From NCBI GenBank assembly GCA_002454415.1, contig DKIT01000194.1, positions 52,477 to 57,835 on the forward strand: 5,359 nucleotides of DNA. Direction: 5' to 3'. This DNA comes from Sphingobacterium sp. UBA6711 (lineage in GTDB: Bacteria > Bacteroidota > Bacteroidia > Sphingobacteriales > Sphingobacteriaceae). This document shows positions 1 through 5,359 of this stretch, piece after piece. Made by a program: the position numbers and the translations under genes. The notes under the pieces were generated by a model. It saw only the letters and a list, made by a program, of their open reading frames with translations. It did not search any database and had not been told where the DNA came from. Within the stretch, counting starts at the first letter, position 1; each line of letters begins with the position of its first letter.

Positions 1-370
1 TATACAATACCCCTACATTGATGCCCTGTGCAACTTGCAAGGAAATCGTACGGTCTCCAATTTGTAATTCTTGCCCCCAGGGAATAACAGCGGAACTAAT
101 ACATGCTGTTATAATCGCAATTGTAGGCCCCAAAATAAACAGCACCTTATGTGCACCTGCAGGAATGATTTCCTCCTTAAAGAAGAACTTTCCACCATCA
201 CATAACGGTTGCAATAGCCCGAATATACCAGCCCGGTCAGGGCCGTATCGATCTTGCATAAAGCCCGCAATCTTACGTTCCGCAAGTGTCGAATACATCG
301 CAATCACCAACGTGATAACGAAGACAATAGACACCAGTATTAATTTTTCTATGACAAAAGACCACTCCAT
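1..370 (-). CDS. nuoH: NADH-quinone oxidoreductase subunit H (NuoH), N-terminal part
   Basis: This is the N-terminal 123 residues of the membrane subunit NuoH (ND1/Nqo8 family), which joins the membrane arm to the peripheral arm and forms much of the quinone channel. I translated it by hand from the ATG at 370-368; the frame stays open to the window edge. A hydrophobic helix covers about residues 5-29. It is followed by the family signature: AERKIAGFMQDRYGPDRAG at 30-48, LLQP at 52-55, then DGGKFFFKEE at 58-67. A second hydrophobic stretch spans about 76-98 and ends in AVIPWG. Family members are about 330-350 residues long, so roughly two thirds lies outside the window. The start is 8 bp after the nuoG stop, with no Shine-Dalgarno sequence (the upstream bases are A/T-rich). 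One small oddity is Cys57, where the family usually has Ala before the DG pair. The identification is secure. Confidence 0.95.
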   Translation of the reverse strand, partial: MEWSFVIEKLILVSIVFVITLVIAMYSTLAERKIAGFMQDRYGPDRAGIFGLLQPLCDGGKFFFKEEIIPAGAHKVLFILGPTIAIITACISSAVIPWGQELQIGDRTISLQVAQGINVGVLY

Positions 371-378
371 ATTTGTGA

Positions 379-1398
379 TTATTTCAATTTTTCTGTTCTA
401 GCCAACTGTTCGCGATTTTGTTCCTGCAATATTGGATTTTCCTTCACAACTTTTGGCGGATTAAATAACTCGTAGTGATTGGCGGAAATAACGGAATGCG
501 GATCTATTTCTGTCGGTTCCTCTAATATCCAATCACTCGTTTTTTTCTGATCAAAGCGACAGGTATTACAGATAAATTCATCCACCTCGCCAAATTCATC
601 CTTTCTCGCGGTCACCCGAATGACATCTTCCCCCTTGTACCATAAGGTCACCTTACCCGAACATGTCGGACAATCGCGATGTGCATCAACGGGCTTCGTA
701 AACCAGACCCTATTCTTAAAACGGAAAGTTTTATCTGTCAATGCGCCAACAGGGCATACATCGATAACATTGCCCGAGAAATCATTGTCGATGACATTTT
801 CGATATAAGTAGAGATTTCGGAATGGTCCCCACGGCCCAAAATACCATGCACCCGCTGGTCGGTAAGCTGATTCGCGACATACACACAACGGTAGCATAG
901 GATGCATCGGTTCATATGCAATTGAATTTTCTCGCCAATATCAATTCGCTCAAAAGTGCGCCGATCAAATTCATACCGTGTATCGGCACTTCCATGCTCA
1001 TAACCGAGATCTTGCAGTTTACATTCTCCTGCTTGATCACAGATCGGGCAATCCAGCGGATGATTGATCAAAAGAATTTCTACAACTCCTTTTCTCGCTT
1101 CAACCACTTCCGGTGAAGTGATATTCTGTACTTCCATACCATCCATTACAGTCGTACGGCAAGAAGCAACCAATTTAGGCATGGGTCTAGGGTCTTTTTC
1201 AGAACCTTTGGATACTTTTACCAAGCAGGTACGGCATTTTCCCCCGCTACCTTCCAATTTGGAATAGTAGCACATTGCCGGTGGGACTATGTCGCCGCCG
1301 ATTTGTCTCGCAGCATTCAATATGGTGGTTCCAGGAGCAACCTCTACAGGTATACCATCGATGGAGACCTTAAACTTTACATCTTCCGCTTCTGCCAT
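379..1398 (-). CDS. nuoG: NADH-quinone oxidoreductase subunit G (NuoG), short form without the molybdopterin-like domain
   Basis: This is the Fe-S subunit of complex I that relays electrons from NuoF toward NuoI. Residues 8-98 form a plant-ferredoxin-like domain whose N1b [2Fe-2S] ligands are C43, C55, C58 and C80. The His-Cys3 motif follows, with N5 ligands H113, C117, C120 and C126. N4 [4Fe-4S] ligands are C165, C168, C171 and C215, the last within DVCPVGAL. Next comes a CxxC (243/246) and CxxC (277/280) pair where some bacteria have cluster N7. After that only a charged tail of about 55 residues remains. The protein has 339 residues, against about 780-910 in Thermus and E. coli, so the molybdopterin-oxidoreductase-like region is absent. 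nuoH follows within 8 bp, so this is a settled short form rather than a recent truncation. The start at 1398 places the ferredoxin domain at the very N-terminus, as expected. It lies 30 bp downstream of nuoF and no Shine-Dalgarno sequence is visible. Confidence 0.95.
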   Translation of the reverse strand: MAEAEDVKFKVSIDGIPVEVAPGTTILNAARQIGGDIVPPAMCYYSKLEGSGGKCRTCLVKVSKGSEKDPRPMPKLVASCRTTVMDGMEVQNITSPEVVEARKGVVEILLINHPLDCPICDQAGECKLQDLGYEHGSADTRYEFDRRTFERIDIGEKIQLHMNRCILCYRCVYVANQLTDQRVHGILGRGDHSEISTYIENVIDNDFSGNVIDVCPVGALTDKTFRFKNRVWFTKPVDAHRDCPTCSGKVTLWYKGEDVIRVTARKDEFGEVDEFICNTCRFDQKKTSDWILEEPTEIDPHSVISANHYELFNPPKVVKENPILQEQNREQLARTEKLK

Positions 1399-1399
1399 G

Positions 1400-1419
1400 A
1401 TCGTTATAATTTATCGTTA
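1400..1419. repeat. 7-bp direct repeat in the nuoF-nuoG gap
   Basis: The plus-strand heptamer ATCGTTA occurs at 1400-1406 and again at 1413-1419, a 13-bp period. It sits in the 30-bp AT-rich gap just upstream of the nuoG start codon, which is the longest gap in the window. It lies where ribosomes or a regulator could bind, but a short repeat in AT-rich DNA may well be chance. No function is claimed. Confidence 0.3.
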
Positions 1420-1428
1420 CAGCTTTTA

Positions 1429-2784
1429 TTATGATACAATTGGTTGCAATGGATCCGCATAATGTGCTAATCCATAATTTCTTGTTTGAGACTCCTCTGG
1501 GTGAAGGATATGCCATTCAAATTCATCCCTAAAATGTCTAATTGCTGCTGCTACTGGCCATGCTGCAGCATCACCTAATGGACAAATTGTATTTCCTTCG
1601 ATCTTTCGCTGTACATCCCACAATAGATCAATATCCGCCATGGCACCATGACCGCTCTCAATTTTATGCAAAACTTTTTCCATCCATCCAGTACCTTCAC
1701 GGCAAGGTGAACATTGGCCACAGCTTTCATGGTGATAGAAGCGGGCAAAATTCCAGGTATTACGAACAATACATTGATCTTCATCGAATACGATGAAACC
1801 GCCAGACCCAAGCATTGTGCCAGTTTGAAATCCTCCATCAGCCAATGACTCGTAGGTCATCAATCGATTATTTCCAGCAGCAGTTTTCAAGATCAGATTA
1901 GCTGGTAAAATAGGTACCGAAGAGCCCCCTGCCACGACAGCTTTCATCCGTTTCCCATTGGCAATACCGCCACAATATTCGTCCGAGTAGATAAACTCTT
2001 CAACAGGGAGTCCGAGTTCAATTTCATAAACACCAGGCTTCACAATATTTCCACTAGCGGAAATCAATTTCGTTCCTGTACTACGCTCAACGCCAATCTT
2101 TGCATACTCCTCTCCACCCAAATTTATGATAGGCACAGTTGCAGCTATAGATTCCACATTGTTTACCACCGTAGGACAGTTATATAAACCTGCGATCGCT
2201 GGAAAAGGAGGTTTAATACGCGGATTACCACGTTTACCTTCTAAGGACTCTAATAGGGCCGTTTCTTCGCCACATATATAAGCCCCGCCACCCGGCTGAA
2301 CATAGATTTCAAGATCATAGCCCGAACCTAAGATATTTTTACCCAAAAAGCCTTTCTCTTTCGCCTCGGCAATAGCACGTTCCAGAATCCTGATCTGCGG
2401 CATCATCTCCCCACGTACATAGATATAGGACGTATGCGCCCCCAATGCGAAGCTGGATACAATCATCCCTTCAATCAGCGCATGCGGAACATGTGTCATC
2501 AAATAACGATCTTTGAATGTTCCCGGCTCAGACTCATCAGCATTACAGACCAAATAACGCGGCACTCCCTCTGGCTTAGCTAAAAAGGACCATTTCATCC
2601 CCGTTGGAAAACCCGCCCCTCCACGACCACGCAACCCAGATTTTTTAACTTCTTCGACGACATCCTCTGGAGACATTGTCTTCAAGACTTTCTCAACAGC
2701 AACATAACCACCTTTTTGCCGATAGACCTCAAAGGTATTGATGCCAGGAACATCGATATGAGTCAACAAAAGTTTACGTGCCAT
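1429..2784 (-). CDS. nuoF: NADH-quinone oxidoreductase subunit F (NuoF), FMN- and NADH-binding
   Basis: NuoF is the catalytic entry point of complex I. It binds NADH, accepts hydride on FMN and passes electrons through [4Fe-4S] cluster N3. The 451-residue length is normal for the family (about 430-450). The glycine-rich FMN/NADH site is RGRGGAGFPTGMKW at 52-65, followed by NADESEPGTFKDR at 81-93. GGGAYICGEETAL at 165-177 continues the nucleotide-binding fold. A SLBB-like region lies around 240-330. The N3 ligands are C355, C358 and C361 in SCGQCSPCREGT, plus C401 in ICPLGDAAAW. The ATG at 2784 gives the expected short N-terminus; it lies 2 bp after the nuoE stop, which suggests translational coupling. 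Nuo EFG form the NADH-dehydrogenase module and are adjacent here. No residues essential to the family appear to be missing. Confidence 0.98.
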   Translation of the reverse strand: MARKLLLTHIDVPGINTFEVYRQKGGYVAVEKVLKTMSPEDVVEEVKKSGLRGRGGAGFPTGMKWSFLAKPEGVPRYLVCNADESEPGTFKDRYLMTHVPHALIEGMIVSSFALGAHTSYIYVRGEMMPQIRILERAIAEAKEKGFLGKNILGSGYDLEIYVQPGGGAYICGEETALLESLEGKRGNPRIKPPFPAIAGLYNCPTVVNNVESIAATVPIINLGGEEYAKIGVERSTGTKLISASGNIVKPGVYEIELGLPVEEFIYSDEYCGGIANGKRMKAVVAGGSSVPILPANLILKTAAGNNRLMTYESLADGGFQTGTMLGSGGFIVFDEDQCIVRNTWNFARFYHHESCGQCSPCREGTGWMEKVLHKIESGHGAMADIDLLWDVQRKIEGNTICPLGDAAAWPVAAAIRHFRDEFEWHILHPEESQTRNYGLAHYADPLQPIVS

Positions 2785-2786
2785 AT

Positions 2787-3308
2787 TTATTCTGTTTTAG
2801 CTTTTAAATTATCAATCAATTCGTCGAGTTTATCCTCTGTCAGATTCTCATAGAAGGTATATTCAGGCCCGATTTGTAAGACTGGTCCAAAACCGCAGGC
2901 CGCCAAACATTCTACACCACGCCAAGAGAAAAGCCCGTCAGTTGTAACCTGACCTTCCTTTACACCTAGCTTTTGCTCTAAATGCCCCATGATACGCTCT
3001 GCTCCGACCAAACAACAAGGTCCGGTACGACAAATTTCCAATACATATTTTCCTTTCGGCTGTAATAAGAACATCGTATAGAACGTCGCCACCTCATACA
3101 CCTCAATAGGTAATATATTAAGATATACAGCAACTTTATCCATTGCATCCGCGCTTACCCAACCATATTCTGCCTGAACCAAGTGCAAAATGGGCAATAA
3201 ACCAGATTTCTGCTTCCCTTCAGGATAACGGCTTACAACTTCTCCAAACTTGGCTAGCAATTCTGGAGAAAACGTTACATTTTCATTATGTTGTTTTACA
3301 CTAAGCAT
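2787..3308 (-). CDS. nuoE: NADH-quinone oxidoreductase subunit E (NuoE), thioredoxin-like [2Fe-2S] protein
   Basis: NuoE (24-kDa/Nqo2 family) sits beside NuoF and carries the off-pathway [2Fe-2S] cluster N1a. The protein has 173 residues, a usual length. An N-terminal helical region (about 14-80) includes the family stretch GLLPILHLVQAEYGW and the segment EVYEVATFYTMF at 69-80. The thioredoxin-like domain follows. It holds the ligand pattern C-x4-C-x35-C-x3-C at C93, C98, C134 and C138. Next to the second ligand is an extra cysteine, C99, which makes that ligand assignment slightly ambiguous. The ATG at 3308 lies inside the last codons of nuoD (8-bp overlap), and a GGAG stands 6 nt before it. 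This is the only start in the window with a clear Shine-Dalgarno-like sequence. nuoF follows after 2 bp. Confidence 0.97.
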   Translation of the reverse strand: MLSVKQHNENVTFSPELLAKFGEVVSRYPEGKQKSGLLPILHLVQAEYGWVSADAMDKVAVYLNILPIEVYEVATFYTMFLLQPKGKYVLEICRTGPCCLVGAERIMGHLEQKLGVKEGQVTTDGLFSWRGVECLAACGFGPVLQIGPEYTFYENLTEDKLDELIDNLKAKTE

Positions 3309-4536
3309 CTAATTCTCCGGCTATAACGTTAAGACTACTCATATTTATGATGGCATCAGAAATCAACATTCCTGCGCTCATCGGTGCGAACATCTGATAA
3401 TTGACAAACGAAGGTCTCCTAAAGTGAAGACGATAAGGTGACCGTCCGCCATCATGAATCAAATAAAAACCAAGCTCACCATTTGCACCTTCGACGGCAT
3501 GATAGACTTCGGCTTTGGGTGTATCCACCTCACCCATGACAATTTTAAAATGGTAGATTAAGGCCTCCATATTGGTATACACCTGTTCTTTTGGCGGTAA
3601 ATAGAAATCAGGGACTTCGGCATGGAACACGCCTTTGGGTTCCTTTTCTATTTTTTCCAGCGCCTGCTCAATGATGCGAAGTGATTGCCACATTTCCGCA
3701 TTCCGAACCATAAAACGGTCGTAGACATCGCCCGTCGTTCCAACCGGAACATCGAAATCAAATTCCTCATAAGAACAATATGGATTTTGTACGCGGACAT
3801 CATAGTCTATTCCTGTAGCCCTTAAGATAGGGCCAGACCAGCTATAATCCAATGCCTCTTCCGGAGTTACAGCAGCAACACCCGAAGTTCGTTCGATAAA
3901 AATGCGGTTACGTACAAACATCTCTTCAAACTCGCTCAATACAGGCGGATAACGCTTTAGGAATTCACGAATCTTCTCAAACGCAATTGCGTTAAAATCC
4001 CGCTCAAAGCCACCAATACGGCCGATATTTGTTGTTAACCGAGCGCCACAGATCTCCTCAAAAATTTCATAAATAAATTCCCGTTCCTGCATGACATACA
4101 GAAAGCCTGAAAAAGCCCCTGTATCCACACCCAAGATTCCATTACAAATAATATGATCTGCAATACGAGCGAGCTCCATAACGATAACACGCATATACTG
4201 TACACGCTTAGGAATCTCTATTTTGAGCAACTTCTCAACTGCCATATGCCAGCCCATATTATTAATTGGCGCTGAACAATAGTTCAATCGGTCAGTCAAT
4301 GGTGTGATTTGATAAAACGGTCTGTGTTCGGCAATCTTCTCAAAAGCCCGATGAATATAGCCGATCGTGGATACGCCACTAACAATACGCTCTCCATCGA
4401 TTTGCACCACGTTTTGAAATACACCATGCGTAGCAGGATGGGTAGGGCCAATATTTAAGGTAATCAATTCGTCTTGAGGGTCATTATCATCAAAGACAGG
4501 CTGATTAGGTGTTATCTTGCTTATAAATTCGCTCAT
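3301..4536 (-). CDS. nuoD: NADH-quinone oxidoreductase subunit D (NuoD), quinone-site subunit
   Basis: NuoD (49-kDa/Nqo4 family, related to the large subunit of NiFe hydrogenases) forms the quinone-binding pocket with NuoB at the base of the peripheral arm. The length of 411 residues is typical of an unfused NuoD. Early residues include GPTHPATHGV at 30-39. By comparison with Thermus Nqo4 (His38, Tyr87, Asp139), the likely quinone-site residues are H37, Y86 in DRLNYCSAP, and D138 in GVDTGA; this one-residue offset is my inference. Other conserved blocks are GYIHRAFEKIAEHRPF (59-74), TTNIGRIGGFERDF (168-181), and SPYRLHFRRPSFVN (366-379). The hydrogenase-type nickel-binding cysteines are absent, as expected. 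The start at 4536 lies 10 bp after the nuoC stop and has no Shine-Dalgarno sequence. The C-terminus ends GELDA, whereas the family usually ends in a GE-x-D-R type sequence. It overlaps nuoE by 8 bp. Confidence 0.98.
   Translation of the reverse strand: MSEFISKITPNQPVFDDNDPQDELITLNIGPTHPATHGVFQNVVQIDGERIVSGVSTIGYIHRAFEKIAEHRPFYQITPLTDRLNYCSAPINNMGWHMAVEKLLKIEIPKRVQYMRVIVMELARIADHIICNGILGVDTGAFSGFLYVMQEREFIYEIFEEICGARLTTNIGRIGGFERDFNAIAFEKIREFLKRYPPVLSEFEEMFVRNRIFIERTSGVAAVTPEEALDYSWSGPILRATGIDYDVRVQNPYCSYEEFDFDVPVGTTGDVYDRFMVRNAEMWQSLRIIEQALEKIEKEPKGVFHAEVPDFYLPPKEQVYTNMEALIYHFKIVMGEVDTPKAEVYHAVEGANGELGFYLIHDGGRSPYRLHFRRPSFVNYQMFAPMSAGMLISDAIINMSSLNVIAGELDA
3315..3318 (-). promoter_or_regulatory. 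Shine-Dalgarno-like GGAG before nuoE
   Basis: Read on the minus strand, GGAG stands 6 nt upstream of the nuoE ATG, inside the Gly-Glu codons near the end of nuoD. It supports the choice of the 3308 start. The other visible starts (nuoC, nuoD, nuoF, nuoG, nuoH) have A/T-rich leaders without such a motif, which is common in Bacteroidota. The bases also encode a conserved Gly-Glu, so the motif may be incidental. Confidence 0.4.
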
Positions 4537-4546
4537 ATCGTATCAA

Positions 4547-5044
4547 TTAACGGCCGAAATACAAATCTTTCTTATCTACTCGATTCGGATCTTCCAAAGG
4601 ATATTCTTTGCGCATTGGAAATACCTCCATATCATCCACATTCAGAATTCTTCTCAAATCAGGATGCCCAATAAAATTTATACCAAAAAAGTCATAAGTT
4701 TCACGCTCCATCCAATTCGCCCCCCTCCAAACCACAGTCGCTGTAGGGATCTCAGGATTTGGACCATACAAAAAGACTTTAACTCTTATTCGAATATTGT
4801 GAACCAGGCTATGAATATGATAAACTACCGCAAATTCTCTTTCCAAATGCGGGTAATGAACCGCTGTAATATCGGTCAGATGGATAAACTGCAATTCATT
4901 ATCCGATTTAAGAAAACGAAGCACATCAATCAGTTCTTCTGCTCCCACAACTACCGTAAGCAGATTATGTGCATCTTGAACCTCAATAATCTTTGCCGGA
5001 AAATTTCCCTGGAGTTTATCCAATAAAAAAATGTTTTCCATCAT
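4547..5044 (-). CDS. nuoC: NADH-quinone oxidoreductase subunit C (NuoC)
   Basis: NuoC (30-kDa/Nqo5 family) is a cofactor-free structural subunit of the peripheral arm that packs against NuoD. The protein has 165 residues, within the range for unfused NuoC. The diagnostic signature near the C-terminus is clear: WMERETYDFFGINF at 111-124, then GHPDLRRIL at 126-134 and the acidic DD at 137-138, with a downstream FPMRKEYPLED at 142-152. The N-terminal alpha/beta part (about 18-95) is less conserved. nuoC and nuoD are separate genes here, unlike the fused nuoCD of E. coli. The nuoB stop abuts the first ATG (5044), and a second in-frame ATG follows at once, so either could be the true start; neither has a Shine-Dalgarno sequence. 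Translation is probably coupled to nuoB. Confidence 0.97.
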   Translation of the reverse strand: MMENIFLLDKLQGNFPAKIIEVQDAHNLLTVVVGAEELIDVLRFLKSDNELQFIHLTDITAVHYPHLEREFAVVYHIHSLVHNIRIRVKVFLYGPNPEIPTATVVWRGANWMERETYDFFGINFIGHPDLRRILNVDDMEVFPMRKEYPLEDPNRVDKKDLYFGR

Positions 5045-5359
5045 CTATTTATTTGTATGTATACCGTACTTCTGCAGCAACGCCTTGTATTCAGGCGTAT
5101 TTCGCCGGTTTAACGATTCACTCTTCACAATTTCCTGTAATCGCAACACACCGTCCAAAATTGCTTCCGGACGTGGCGGACAACCTGGAACATATACATC
5201 AACGGGTATGATTTCATCGATCCCTTGTAAGACAGAATATGTATCAAAAATACCACCACTGGACGCGCATGCACCTACAGCAATTACCCAGCGTGGCTCT
5301 GCCATTTGTATGTAGACTTGCCGAAGGACAGGCGCCATTTTCTTTGCGATGGTACCCAT
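5045..5359 (-). CDS. nuoB: NADH-quinone oxidoreductase subunit B (NuoB), C-terminal part
   Basis: This is the C-terminal part (about 104 codons) of NuoB (PSST/Nqo6 family), the subunit that holds terminal cluster N2 and hands electrons to quinone. The visible frame runs to the window edge. The ATG at 5359 is an internal Met: it aligns with the family's GT-x-x-KMAP region, not with the N-terminus. Visible conserved blocks are KKMAPVLRQVY, EPRWVIAVGACASSGGIFDTY and VDVYVPGCPPRPEA. The cysteines in GACASSGG and PGCPPRP are two of the four N2 ligands. The tandem Cys-Cys pair lies upstream, outside the window. Family members are about 160-220 residues, so the N-terminal portion is missing. The tail after the PGCPPRPEA block is a short charged extension of about 40 residues. 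The stop codon directly abuts the nuoC start. Confidence 0.97.
   Translation of the reverse strand: MGTIAKKMAPVLRQVYIQMAEPRWVIAVGACASSGGIFDTYSVLQGIDEIIPVDVYVPGCPPRPEAILDGVLRLQEIVKSESLNRRNTPEYKALLQKYGIHTNK

Noticed and set aside
379..400. Possible frameshift or premature stop truncating nuoG
   Set aside because: nuoH begins 8 bp after the nuoG stop and is intact from its first residue, with no leftover NuoG coding between them. The short length therefore looks genuine.
18..401. A 127-codon plus-strand open frame at the left edge
   Set aside because: It is antisense to the NuoH N-terminus and the nuoG end. The minus strand encodes clear NuoH signature motifs, so the plus frame is a shadow.
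1399..1428. Internal promoter before nuoG of the Bacteroidota type (TTTG near -33, TAnnTTTG near -7)
   Set aside because: No match to the -7 TAnnTTTG element was seen on the minus strand in the gap.
4517..5026. A 169-codon open frame on the plus strand, antisense to nuoC
   Set aside because: It lies almost entirely opposite the well-supported nuoC gene and its translation has no recognisable domain. It is best explained as a shadow frame.
5031..5315. Plus-strand frames opposite nuoB
   Set aside because: The minus strand encodes conserved NuoB blocks across the whole stretch; the plus frames show no family features.
5357..5359. ATG at the right edge as the true start of a 104-residue gene
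   Set aside because: The Met falls in the middle of the NuoB family alignment, just before the KKMAP block. The gene continues beyond the window.

Overview
The window is a contiguous piece of a respiratory complex I (proton-pumping NADH:quinone oxidoreductase, NDH-1) operon. Every gene lies on the minus strand. In transcription order, from high to low coordinates, they are nuoB (5' end cut by the window), nuoC, nuoD, nuoE, nuoF, nuoG and nuoH (3' end cut by the window). There is no gene-free stretch of 300 bases. The largest gap between genes is 30 bp, between nuoF and nuoG. The other junctions are stop and start abutting (nuoB/nuoC), 10 bp (nuoC/nuoD), an 8-bp overlap (nuoD/nuoE), 2 bp (nuoE/nuoF) and 8 bp (nuoG/nuoH). 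This packing implies one polycistronic mRNA that starts upstream of nuoB and runs on past nuoH. I see no convincing promoter, terminator, RNA gene, mobile element or CRISPR array.

Together the genes cover all of the peripheral arm except NuoI, plus the first part of the membrane arm. NuoF oxidises NADH with FMN and carries cluster N3. NuoE carries [2Fe-2S] N1a. NuoG carries N1b, N5 and N4 and passes electrons toward NuoI (not in the window) and then to N2 in NuoB. NuoD, with NuoB, forms the quinone pocket; NuoC packs against NuoD; NuoH is the membrane subunit that completes the quinone channel. All canonical Fe-S ligands that should be visible are present, so the enzyme looks functional. The first two N2 cysteines of NuoB lie off the window.

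The organism is most likely an aerobic member of the Bacteroidota, plausibly Sphingobacteriia (Sphingobacterium/Pedobacter-like). This is inferred from moderate-to-low GC, separate nuoC and nuoD, the presence of nuoE/F/G, a very short NuoG (339 aa) ending just after the N7 region, and mostly AT-rich translation start regions without a Shine-Dalgarno sequence. I did not confirm it by any search.

This is mostly an ordinary housekeeping locus, and I do not see a previously undescribed system in it. The most interesting point is NuoG. It lacks the whole molybdopterin-oxidoreductase-like C-terminal region and instead ends soon after a rearranged four-cysteine motif (CxxC-x30-CxxC) where some bacteria hold the off-pathway cluster N7.
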